64,000 bases of DNA from Flavobacteriaceae bacterium MAR_2010_188 (lineage in GTDB: Bacteria > Bacteroidota > Bacteroidia > Flavobacteriales > Flavobacteriaceae). Of the stretch, positions 27,060 to 35,592 are shown in pieces (positions within the stretch are counted from its first letter, which is position 1; each line of letters opens with the position of its first letter). The notes beneath the pieces were generated by a model. The model saw only the letters and a list, made by a program, of their open reading frames with translations, was not told where the DNA came from and ran no database searches. The translations under genes and the position numbers were made by a program. The stretch spans positions 3,064,001 to 3,128,000 of the forward strand of contig LT629302.1 in the NCBI GenBank assembly GCA_900104375.1. Reading direction: 5' to 3'.

Positions 27060-28094
27060 ATGAGTAAAGGAATTTTAATGGTCAACCTTGGATCTCCCGA
27101 TAGCCCGGATCCAAAAGACGTAAAAAAATATTTGGGCGAATTCTTAATGGACGAAAGAGTGATCGATGTGCCTTTATGGGCAAGAACTCTTCTGGTAAAA
27201 GGAATAATTCTTAATACAAGACCAAAAGCTTCTGCAGCTGCCTACCAAAAAATCTGGTGGGAAAAGGGTTCTCCACTAATTGTAATTTCAGAACGATTAA
27301 AATCTAAGGTTGAAGAAAAAGTCGATTTCCCGGTTGCTTTGGCAATGCGTTATGGGAGTATGACCATGAAAAAAGGTTTGCAAAACTTAGTGGATCAAGG
27401 TGTGGATGAAGTTTTTATCATTCCGCTTTATCCGCAATTTGCGATGGCCACCACCGAAACCATTTTGGTTCTTGCAGAAGAAATTAAAAAAGAGCACTTT
27501 CCAAATTTAAAGTTATACGATTTACCAGCTTTTTATAATCGACCTGAATATATCGAGGTTCTTTCAAAATCGATTAATGAACATCTTAAAGGAAAACAAT
27601 TTGATCATATTTTGTTTTCTTATCACGGAGTACCCGAAAGACATATTAGAAAGAGCGACATTACAAATTCTCACTGCCAAATAGATGGGAGCTGTTGCAA
27701 AACGGCATCTAAAGCTCATCAATATTGTTATCGTCATCAATGTTTTGAAGTCACTCGATTAGTTGGAGAAAAACTTCAACTTAAAGAAGGAAGTTTTTCA
27801 ACTTCGTTTCAATCTAGATTAGGTTTTGATCCTTGGTTACAACCTTATACTGACAGAACAATCGAAAGATTGGGAAAACAAGGAATTAAGAAAATGGCGA
27901 TAATTACACCTGCATTTGTAAGTGATTGTCTCGAGACCTTGGAAGAAATCGCAATGGAAGGCGAAGAAATTTTCCATGAAATGGGAGGTAAGGAATTTAC
28001 GACCGTCCCATGTTTGAACGATCGTGATGACTGGGCTCAACTTTTAGCCAATTGGATTAATGAATGGGCTGAAAAAGATTCAGTTTTGGCATAA
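27060..28094 (+). CDS. hemH: Ferrochelatase
   Basis: The 344-aa enzyme inserts Fe2+ into protoporphyrin IX to form protoheme. Family blocks are GILMVNLGSPDSP at the start, LMDERVIDVPLW, SYHGVPERHI with the metal-binding His (residues ~193-202), and FQSRLGFDPWLQPYTD. A Cys-containing stretch (CQIDGSCCKTASKAHQYC) sits where some ferrochelatases carry cluster or metal ligands, but no Fe-S cluster is claimed. It follows the AraC regulator by 7 bases and overlaps the MATE gene by one base, so the three form an operon. Confidence 0.95.
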   Translation: MSKGILMVNLGSPDSPDPKDVKKYLGEFLMDERVIDVPLWARTLLVKGIILNTRPKASAAAYQKIWWEKGSPLIVISERLKSKVEEKVDFPVALAMRYGSMTMKKGLQNLVDQGVDEVFIIPLYPQFAMATTETILVLAEEIKKEHFPNLKLYDLPAFYNRPEYIEVLSKSINEHLKGKQFDHILFSYHGVPERHIRKSDITNSHCQIDGSCCKTASKAHQYCYRHQCFEVTRLVGEKLQLKEGSFSTSFQSRLGFDPWLQPYTDRTIERLGKQGIKKMAIITPAFVSDCLETLEEIAMEGEEIFHEMGGKEFTTVPCLNDRDDWAQLLANWINEWAEKDSVLA

Positions 28095-29440
28095 TGGCCA
28101 AAGTATCATCAAAGGATTTAGGGGAAGAGTCCATAGGCAAACTTCTAATAAGACAAGCGTTACCCGCATCGATTGGTATTTTGGTGATGTCGCTAAATAT
28201 TCTGGTCGACACCATTTTTGTTGGACAGTGGATCGGATCAATTGCCATAGCCGCAATTAATGTGGTTTTACCAGTTTCTTTTTTTATTGCAGCTCTCGGA
28301 ATGTCCATTGGTATTGGTGGTTCTTCCATCATATCTCGCGCACTTGGTGCGGATAATCCCTTAAAAGCATTAAAGACATTTGGTAACCAGATTACCTTAA
28401 CCTTATTACTGACCATCTCTATGGTCATTATCGGTCTTGTATTTGCTGATAGTATTATACTCTCTTTTGGTGGTAAGGGAGCAATCTTTGAACCGGCCAA
28501 AATCTATTATACCATTGTACTTTACGGAGTTCCTTTCTTGGCGCTCTGTATGATGGGAAACACAGTGATTAGGGCAGAAGGCAAACCCAAATTTGCAATG
28601 TATGCCATGATGATTCCCTCGGTCGGGAATCTTTTTTTAGATTATATATTCATCAACGTGCTAGATTACGGGATGGAAGGCGCGGCTTGGGCCACCACTA
28701 TCGCTTATGTATTATGTTTTGCTTACATATTATGGTTTTTTCTTTCCAAAAAATCGGAACTAAAAATCCGTTCGACTCATTTTGGACTCAACTTCCCGAT
28801 TGTAAAGGAAATTTCTTCTTTAGGATTTGTGACCCTAGCCAGACAGGCAGTAGTGAGTATCACCTATTTGTTCATGAATAATATTCTGTACGACCTTGGG
28901 GGCGAAACTTCAGTGACCGCCTACGCGATTGTAGGTAGGATGTTGATGTTTGCTTTGTTCCCGGTTTATGGGATCACTCAAGGGTTTTTGCCTATTGCAG
29001 GTTTTAATTATGGAGCCGGCAAATTTGAAAGAGTCAAAAAAACAATTTACACTGCTTTAACTTATGCCGCTGCGCTCGCAACTTTAGTTTTTATAATGCT
29101 AATGATTTTCCCTGAAGCAATTACTAGGTTGTTTACTTCTGATCAAGAAGTAGTGCGGCAGACACCATCGGATATGCGATGGGTTTTCGCTGCCACCCCA
29201 ATTATAGCCATTCAGCTTATCGGGGCAGCGTATTTTCAAGCGATAGGAAAAGCTGTACCCGCCCTTTTACTCACATTGACGCGGCAAGGATTTTTCTTTA
29301 TTCCTTTAATATTGATTCTTCCAATTTATTTTGGCGAACTTGGCGTATGGATCTCATTTCCAATTGCTGACGTGTTAAGTACGATTGTTACTGGGTATTT
29401 CTTGAGAAGAGAGTTAAGGTTAAATTTAAAAACCGATTAA
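28094..29440 (+). CDS. MATE family efflux transporter
   Basis: A 448-aa inner-membrane protein with about 12 hydrophobic segments and MATE-type blocks (LPASIGILVMSLNILVDTIF, GTNPGFLP-like ITQGFLPIAGFNYGAG). MATE proteins exchange drugs or metabolites for H+ or Na+. The ATG overlaps the hemH stop by one base (taATG), meaning the two are translated together. This tight coupling raises the possibility that it exports a porphyrin or related metabolite, but the sequence itself does not tell the substrate. Confidence 0.9.
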   Translation: MAKVSSKDLGEESIGKLLIRQALPASIGILVMSLNILVDTIFVGQWIGSIAIAAINVVLPVSFFIAALGMSIGIGGSSIISRALGADNPLKALKTFGNQITLTLLLTISMVIIGLVFADSIILSFGGKGAIFEPAKIYYTIVLYGVPFLALCMMGNTVIRAEGKPKFAMYAMMIPSVGNLFLDYIFINVLDYGMEGAAWATTIAYVLCFAYILWFFLSKKSELKIRSTHFGLNFPIVKEISSLGFVTLARQAVVSITYLFMNNILYDLGGETSVTAYAIVGRMLMFALFPVYGITQGFLPIAGFNYGAGKFERVKKTIYTALTYAAALATLVFIMLMIFPEAITRLFTSDQEVVRQTPSDMRWVFAATPIIAIQLIGAAYFQAIGKAVPALLLTLTRQGFFFIPLILILPIYFGELGVWISFPIADVLSTIVTGYFLRRELRLNLKTD

Positions 29441-29465
29441 GAATTCTCTCTTTAAATCATTATTT

Positions 29466-29483
29466 TTAATGTTCTAACATTAA
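29466..29483. promoter_or_regulatory. Inverted repeat upstream of the VPS10-type protein
   Basis: TTAATGTT (29466-29473) and AACATTAA (29476-29483) form a perfect 8-bp inverted repeat with a CT spacer, 10 bases before the start codon. It could be an operator or a weak hairpin in the leader. No function is known. Confidence 0.4.
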
Positions 29484-29493
29484 TTAGACCATC

Positions 29494-32400
29494 ATGAATA
29501 AATTTTTACGCGTACTATCCCTCTCATTTTTTATTTGTTTCAATTTAAATTCCTTTTCACAATCTATTGAAGAGTCCCAATACGGAGCTTTAGAATACCG
29601 TTTAATCGGACCTTTTAGAGGCGGCCGAAGTGCTGCAGTTACAGGGGTTCCTGGCAAACCAAACCTTTTCTATTTTGGAGCAACAGGTGGCGGAGTTTGG
29701 AAAACTACCGATGGGGGAGAGAAATGGGAAAATATCTCCGACGGTTATTTTGGTGGTAGTATCGGTGCGGTTACCGTGTCGAAGAGCGATCCAAATGTAA
29801 TATATGTTGGTGGTGGTGAAAAAACAGTAAGAGGAAACGTGTCCTCAGGTTATGGGATTTGGAAAACAGAAGATGCTGGACAATCCTGGATACAAATTGG
29901 GCTCAAGGAAAGTAGGCATATACCCAGAATTTCGGTACATCCTGAAAATCCCGATATCGTTTATGCCGGGGTGCTTGGTAATATTTACAAACCAACACAG
30001 GAGAGAGGAATCTATAAAAGTACGGATGGTGGAAAAACTTGGAGACAAACTCTTTTCGCCAATGAAAACGCTGGCGTAGTCGATTTAATTATGGATCCGA
30101 GCAATCCTAGAATTTTGTATGCTTCAACTTGGAGGTTAAGACGTACTCCTTATAGCCTTAGTTCTGGCGGTGAAGGTTCTGCACTTTGGAAGAGTACTGA
30201 TAGCGGTGAAACTTGGAAAGAGATATCAAAACAAGAAGGATTCCCTACTGATACCTTAGGTATTATTGGAGTTACAGTTTCACCTGTAAACAACCAACGA
30301 GTTTGGGCAATGGTAGAAAACAAGGAAAAAGGTGGTCTTTATCGAAGTGATGACGGTGGTGAGACTTGGGAATCGGTCAATAGCGAACGAAAATTAAGGC
30401 AACGTGCTTGGTATTACACTCGAGTTTATGCAGATACTCAAGACGAGGATAAAGTTTATGTGTTAAATGTTGACTATCATAGAAGTGATGACGGAGGAAA
30501 AACCTTTAGTACTTTTAATGCTCCCCACGGTGATCATCATGATTTGTGGATTGCGCCAGAAGATCCAGACAGAATGATTATCGGCGATGACGGTGGTGCG
30601 CAAGTTACTTACGATGGAGGCGAAAATTGGACAACCTATCATAACCAGCCGACTGCCCAATTTTACCGCGTAACAACAGATAATGCGTTTCCCTACCGGA
30701 TTTATGCTGCACAGCAAGACAATTCTACGATAAGAATCAGACATAGAACAGATGGAGGGAATATTGGTGAAGACGATTGGGAAGAGACGGCTGGCGGAGA
30801 GTCTGCACATATAGCAGTGGACCCGGAAAACAACGAAATTGTTTATGGTGGAAGTTATGGTGGTTTCCTAACTCGGGTCAATCACGAAAACAATACAGTC
30901 AGGGCGATAAATGTATGGCCAGATAACCCTATGGGTTATGGAGCAGAAGGAATGAAATATAGATTTCAATGGAATTTTCCCATTGAATTTTCTAAGCACG
31001 ATCCAGATAAACTTTACACATTTTCGCAGCATGTACACCTAACAGAGAATGAAGGTCAATCCTGGAAGATTATAAGTCCGGATCTGACAAGGAACGATCC
31101 AGAGAAATTAAAATCGTCCGGAGGACCAATAACCCAAGATAATACGGGGGTAGAATATTACGCCACAATTTTTGCGGCTAAAGAATCAATATTGAAAGAA
31201 GGCTTGATGTGGGTAGGTAGTGACGATGGTTTAATTCATGTTACTCAAAATGGTGGCGAATCTTGGGAAAATGTTACACCGAAGGGAATGCCAGAATGGA
31301 TGATGATAAATAGTGTTGAACCAAGTGCTTTTGATGAGGGAACGAGCTACGTGGCTGGAACAAGATATAAGTTGGGAGATTTCGCTCCCTATCTTTATAA
31401 AACTACCGACTATGGTAAAACATGGACCAAAATCACTAATGGCATACCGGCAGAGCACTTTACTAGAGTCGTGAGGGAAGACCCAAAACAAAAAGGACTG
31501 TTATATGCCGGAACGGAAACTGGGATGTATATCTCATTTGACGATGGTAAAAATTGGAAGCCTTTTCAATTAAATCTTCCTATAGTGCCAATTACCGATT
31601 TAGCGATAAAGGACAATAATCTTATTGTCGCTACACAAGGTAGAAGTCTTTGGATTATAGATGATCTTGGAATCATACATCAGAATTTTAATAATCCCAC
31701 GAAAGGAAATAGGCTATACGTTCCAAAGAATTCGTACAGAATGGGAGGAAGCAATTTCACGGAGAGTAAGACTGCGGGCACAAATCATCCGGATGGTATC
31801 ATAACCTATTTCAATCTACCTGATCTAAAGGCTGATGACAAAGTCTCGCTTACTTACACATCTATAACCGGCGATACCATACAGACTTTTTCAAATGAGA
31901 ATAAAAAGGAAAATAAACTTAAGGTAGAAAAAGGAGCTAATCGGTTTGTTTGGGATATGTCCTATAAAGGAGCAGAAAAATTTGAGAAGATGATACTTTG
32001 GGGAGCACGTCTCAATGGCCCCACGGCAGTCCCTGGGGATTATATGGTTCATCTAAAAGTGAACAATGAAACGATGAGTCAACCCTTTAAAATATTACCG
32101 GATCCAAGAGCGGAAGGGACAGCTGAAGACCTTAATATGCAATTTAAATTTATTACTGACATTAATGAAACTGTCAGCAAAGCTCACAAGACAATTGAAA
32201 AGATTAGGAATATAAACTCGCAGCTAAAAGATTTTGAAGCACGATATGAGGATCAGAAAAACGTTCAGGATTTAATAGAACATTCTAAAGAGTTAAGAGA
32301 GAAAATCACTACAATTGAAGAAACGCTTTATCAAACCCAAAATCAGAGCGGACAGGACCCATTAAACTTTCCTATACGCTTAACAAATAAGTTAGTGCAT

Positions 32401-32586
32401 ATAAGCTCTTTGGTAGGCTATGGGTCTTTTTCGCCTACGGCACAAGATGTTGCTGTAAAGGATGAATTGACGAAAGAGATAAATATTGAGTTAACAAAAT
32501 TCAATGTTCTCATAGACAAGGAAATATCCGATTTTAACAAAGCTTTCAATGACAAGAATTTAGAATATCTGGCTGTTGAAGATTAA
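29494..32586 (+). CDS. Exported VPS10/sortilin-like beta-propeller protein
   Basis: This 1030-aa protein has an N-terminal signal peptide (residues ~1-22, ending NSFSQS) and a sialidase/VPS10-like propeller built from repeated Asp-box sequences (KTTDGGEKWE, KTEDAGQSWI, KSTDGGKTWR, RSDDGGETWE, KTTDYGKTWT) over residues ~30-730. A C-terminal beta-sandwich and a helical tail (~750-1030, with coiled-coil-like stretches) follow. No sialidase catalytic residues or Por tail were recognised. Relatives are usually annotated as glycosyl hydrolases, which is not supported here. The stop overlaps the hemJ-like start by one base. Confidence 0.85.
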   Translation: MNKFLRVLSLSFFICFNLNSFSQSIEESQYGALEYRLIGPFRGGRSAAVTGVPGKPNLFYFGATGGGVWKTTDGGEKWENISDGYFGGSIGAVTVSKSDPNVIYVGGGEKTVRGNVSSGYGIWKTEDAGQSWIQIGLKESRHIPRISVHPENPDIVYAGVLGNIYKPTQERGIYKSTDGGKTWRQTLFANENAGVVDLIMDPSNPRILYASTWRLRRTPYSLSSGGEGSALWKSTDSGETWKEISKQEGFPTDTLGIIGVTVSPVNNQRVWAMVENKEKGGLYRSDDGGETWESVNSERKLRQRAWYYTRVYADTQDEDKVYVLNVDYHRSDDGGKTFSTFNAPHGDHHDLWIAPEDPDRMIIGDDGGAQVTYDGGENWTTYHNQPTAQFYRVTTDNAFPYRIYAAQQDNSTIRIRHRTDGGNIGEDDWEETAGGESAHIAVDPENNEIVYGGSYGGFLTRVNHENNTVRAINVWPDNPMGYGAEGMKYRFQWNFPIEFSKHDPDKLYTFSQHVHLTENEGQSWKIISPDLTRNDPEKLKSSGGPITQDNTGVEYYATIFAAKESILKEGLMWVGSDDGLIHVTQNGGESWENVTPKGMPEWMMINSVEPSAFDEGTSYVAGTRYKLGDFAPYLYKTTDYGKTWTKITNGIPAEHFTRVVREDPKQKGLLYAGTETGMYISFDDGKNWKPFQLNLPIVPITDLAIKDNNLIVATQGRSLWIIDDLGIIHQNFNNPTKGNRLYVPKNSYRMGGSNFTESKTAGTNHPDGIITYFNLPDLKADDKVSLTYTSITGDTIQTFSNENKKENKLKVEKGANRFVWDMSYKGAEKFEKMILWGARLNGPTAVPGDYMVHLKVNNETMSQPFKILPDPRAEGTAEDLNMQFKFITDINETVSKAHKTIEKIRNINSQLKDFEARYEDQKNVQDLIEHSKELREKITTIEETLYQTQNQSGQDPLNFPIRLTNKLVHISSLVGYGSFSPTAQDVAVKDELTKEINIELTKFNVLIDKEISDFNKAFNDKNLEYLAVED

Positions 32587-33134
32587 TGGAAATTTATCCA
32601 TATATAAAATCGTTTCATCTAATCTTTGTAATCACATGGTTTGCTGGACTTTTTTATATCCCTAGATTGTTTGTTTATCAAATTGAAAACTCTAAAAGAG
32701 CTTCACCTGAGCGTGAGATTATTGGAGCTCAACTTAAGATAATGGCAAGAAGGCTTTGGACAATCATAACCTGGCCTTCTGCAATCTTAGCAATCACTTT
32801 TGCTCTTTGGCTACTGGTTTTACAACCTGCTTGGGTTGAACAGCGCTGGATGCAGGTAAAATTAGTATTTGTGGTTCTTTTGATTATCTATCATTTAAAG
32901 ACCCACACTTATTTTAAGGAATTACAAAAGGATAAAATCACGGTGACCTCTAACTTCATGAGAATCTGGAATGAAGGCGCGACATTTATCCTCTTTGCAG
33001 TTGTTTTTCTGGCGATACTAAAAAGTGCAATCAATTGGATTTTTGGAATTGTTGCCCTTATTATCCTTGCGGTGTTGATTATGCTAGGCTTTCGACTTTA
33101 TAAAAAACTGCGGTTCAAAAATAAAGAGTGGTAG
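32586..33134 (+). CDS. hemJ: HemJ-like protoporphyrinogen oxidase (CopD-family membrane protein)
   Basis: A 182-aa integral membrane protein with four or five helices. The start SFHLIFVITWFAGLFYIPRL, with His 11, and the block QVKLVFVVLLIIYHL, with Lys 92 and a His, match the HemJ/UPF0093 family, which oxidises protoporphyrinogen IX where HemG or HemY are absent. The two blocks hold the conserved His and Lys of the family. Its start overlaps the upstream propeller gene by one base. With hemA, B, C/D, E, F and H in the same region it supplies the missing penultimate step. A CopD-type copper role is the alternative. Confidence 0.8.
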   Translation: MEIYPYIKSFHLIFVITWFAGLFYIPRLFVYQIENSKRASPEREIIGAQLKIMARRLWTIITWPSAILAITFALWLLVLQPAWVEQRWMQVKLVFVVLLIIYHLKTHTYFKELQKDKITVTSNFMRIWNEGATFILFAVVFLAILKSAINWIFGIVALIILAVLIMLGFRLYKKLRFKNKEW

Positions 33135-33182
33135 GTTAGATGGCGTGATTATTGATAACTTGCAACCACCACGTCCGCTTCT

Positions 33183-34640
33183 ATGAGTATCAGAAAATTG
33201 TCTTTACGTCTTAGGATTTTTATTTCGATGATTTTATTGGTGCTTATCGCATCAATCGTCATTGCGGCGGTTACTATCTATCAGTATAACGAAGAAGCCC
33301 AAGATTATCATAAAGAGCGTTTAGAACGTAAGGAAGAGAACATTCGTTCTAGTGTAGATTATGTAATCAGGGAAACCACTTATAACGTTTCTTCAGAATT
33401 TGTTCCCCTTATTTTTAAGGATGAAATCAATAAGATTGCGGAAATCCATCAACTTGAAATCAATATTTTTGATATTGACGGTACCTTTTTAAAATCTTCC
33501 AAAGCTACTTTGGCTATCGATACCATTAAAGGGTGTTTAGATGCCGAAACACTTAATGCAATCAGTAATACACCAGAACATCGCTATGTAGAATCTAACG
33601 AAATTAATAACGAAACTTATCAGTCTTCATATTCTTATATCACCGATCGGAAATACAAGCCGATTGCCATCCTTAATCTTACCTATTTAGAAGACGATGA
33701 ATTTCTTCAAAAGGAGTTAGGGGAATTTCTGCAACGTTTATCCTATGCGTATTTATTTATGATCCTTATGGCGATATTTATCGCCTATCTGCTTTCAAAA
33801 TATATTACCCGTTCGCTAAAAACTATCGGAGATAAGATAAATTCAACCCGACTTGAAAAGCGAAACCAGAAAATAAACATTACCACAACTAGCGAAATTT
33901 CGACTTTGGTTAATTCTTATAATAGAATGATTGATGAGTTGGAAGAAAGTGCGGTAAAATTGGCGACTGGTGAAAGAGAGCAGGCGTGGAGGGAAATGGC
34001 CAAACAAGTGGCCCACGAGATTAAAAACCCTTTGACGCCGATGCGTTTAACCGTTCAAAGTTTTCAAAGAAAATTTGACCCTCAAGATCCGGAAATTATT
34101 CATAAGCTAGACGATTACAGCAAAACATTAATTCAGCAGATAGATACGATGAGTTCTATTGCTTCTGCATTTTCCAACTTTGCCGAGATGCCGGCGCAGA
34201 AGAACGAGACGCTGAATGTCGTACAGATTGTGAAGTTAGGTTTAGATATTTTCAATGAAGATTATATTGTCTTCTTGGCCGATGAAGAAGAAATTATCGC
34301 CAAGTTTGACCGGACTCAATTGATTAGGGTGGTTACTAATCTGGTGAAAAATGGAATCCAGGCGATACCGACCGATAGTGAAACTGTTCCAACTGTGGTT
34401 GTACAAGTTTCTAAAGACATTGATAATGTCATTATTTCGGTTTCTGATAATGGTATCGGGATTTCAGAAGATAATAAGTCAAGGGTTTTTGAACCCAAAT
34501 TTACGACCAAAACAAGCGGTATGGGTCTTGGCCTAGCGATGGTTAAGAATATCGTTGAAAACTATAAAGGAAGCATTAACTTTACCTCAGAACTTGGAAA
34601 AGGAACTGTATTTACGGTTATTTTACCTAGAGAAATATAA
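33183..34640 (+). CDS. Sensor histidine kinase, NtrY-like core
   Basis: A 485-aa inner-membrane kinase. Two transmembrane helices (~12-33 and ~188-210) flank a periplasmic sensor of about 150 residues. A HAMP segment follows, then a HisKA domain with the phosphoacceptor His 278 in KQVAHEIKNPLTPMR, which resembles NtrY-type kinases, and an HATPase domain with N box VVTNLVKNGIQAI, G1 DNGIGI and G2 GMGLGLAMVKNIVE. No response-regulator gene is adjacent, so it is an orphan here. The nearest downstream gene, an enoyl-CoA hydratase, begins 8 bases later. Confidence 0.9.
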   Translation: MSIRKLSLRLRIFISMILLVLIASIVIAAVTIYQYNEEAQDYHKERLERKEENIRSSVDYVIRETTYNVSSEFVPLIFKDEINKIAEIHQLEINIFDIDGTFLKSSKATLAIDTIKGCLDAETLNAISNTPEHRYVESNEINNETYQSSYSYITDRKYKPIAILNLTYLEDDEFLQKELGEFLQRLSYAYLFMILMAIFIAYLLSKYITRSLKTIGDKINSTRLEKRNQKINITTTSEISTLVNSYNRMIDELEESAVKLATGEREQAWREMAKQVAHEIKNPLTPMRLTVQSFQRKFDPQDPEIIHKLDDYSKTLIQQIDTMSSIASAFSNFAEMPAQKNETLNVVQIVKLGLDIFNEDYIVFLADEEEIIAKFDRTQLIRVVTNLVKNGIQAIPTDSETVPTVVVQVSKDIDNVIISVSDNGIGISEDNKSRVFEPKFTTKTSGMGLGLAMVKNIVENYKGSINFTSELGKGTVFTVILPREI

Positions 34641-34648
34641 AAAATATC

Positions 34649-35431
34649 ATGGATTACAACAACCTCATTATAGAATTTGAAAACGGCATTAGCACGATTA
34701 CCATCGACAGGCCTAAAAAATTGAATGCTTTAAATCGTGAAACCATCCAAGAGCTTCATGAAGCTTTTAAGGAAGCAGATGAAGACAAAGAAACCAAGGT
34801 TATTATTCTTACCGGAAGTGGTGAAAAAGCATTTGTGGCGGGTGCAGATATTAGCGAGTTCGCTGATTATAATGTTGCGCAAGGGAAGAAATTAGCTGCC
34901 GAAGGTCAAAAGATTTTATTTGATTTTGTACAGAATCTTTCGACTCCAGTAATCGCAATAATCAATGGGTTTGCCTTGGGAGGTGGATTAGAACTGGCGA
35001 TGGCATGCCATATACGGATTTCAAGTATGCAAGCAAAAATGGGACTTCCCGAAGTGTCATTGGGAGTTATCCCAGGATACGGAGGCACCCAACGCCTTGC
35101 TCAATTAGTGGGAAGAGGACGCGCTTTGGAAATAATTCTTACTGCCGGAATGATTGATGCGCACCAAGCTTTGAGCTATGGATTGGTAAATCATGTACTT
35201 CCTCAAGATGAATGCTTAGCATTTGCAGAAAAAATGGCGGAAAAAATAATGCGTAATAGTGGCATTGCGATTGCCTCAGCTATAAAAGCGGTTAACGCCA
35301 ACTTTGAAGATGGCGTTAACGGCTTTGAAATTGAAATTTCTGAATTTGGTAAGTGCTTTGGTACCGACGATTTTACTGAAGGTACATCGGCGTTTCTTGG
35401 GAAAAGAAAAGCTGAATTTCCGGGGAGCTAG
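34649..35431 (+). CDS. Enoyl-CoA hydratase/isomerase family protein
   Basis: This 260-aa crotonase-fold enzyme probably hydrates 2-enoyl-CoA in beta-oxidation or butanoate metabolism. The oxyanion-hole segments are FVAGADISEF (residues ~64-73) and INGFALGGGLELAMACH (~101-117), and the catalytic Glu pair lies in GLPEVSLGVIPGYGGTQRL. Length and motifs match classic short-chain enoyl-CoA hydratase (crotonase/FadB' type). It starts 8 bases after the kinase gene and may be co-transcribed with it, though no functional link is evident. Confidence 0.92.
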   Translation: MDYNNLIIEFENGISTITIDRPKKLNALNRETIQELHEAFKEADEDKETKVIILTGSGEKAFVAGADISEFADYNVAQGKKLAAEGQKILFDFVQNLSTPVIAIINGFALGGGLELAMACHIRISSMQAKMGLPEVSLGVIPGYGGTQRLAQLVGRGRALEIILTAGMIDAHQALSYGLVNHVLPQDECLAFAEKMAEKIMRNSGIAIASAIKAVNANFEDGVNGFEIEISEFGKCFGTDDFTEGTSAFLGKRKAEFPGS

Positions 35432-35484
35432 TTTAGAAAACAGTATTAAGTAGTTAGTATTAAGTATCAAGAATTAAGTTTTTT

Positions 35485-35586
35485 CAACCAACAACCAACA
35501 ACCAACAACCAACAACCAACAACCAACAACCAACAACCAACAACCAACAACCAACAACCAACAACCAACAACCAACAACCAACAAC
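35485..35586. repeat. Long heptamer tandem array (CAACCAA)x14
   Basis: Fourteen perfect CAACCAA heptamers occupy 35485-35582, followed by the partial unit CAAC. It is the longest tandem array in the window. It lies between the convergent enoyl-CoA hydratase (+) and Gfo/Idh/MocA (-) genes and ends 7 bases before the stop codon of the latter. No indels or substitutions were seen in the array. Confidence 0.95.
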
Positions 35587-35592
35587 TTAAAA

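Noticed and set aside
28057-28500. A 147-residue minus-strand frame over the hemH end and MATE start
   Set aside because: It is antisense to two well-supported genes, with a composition typical of shadow frames.
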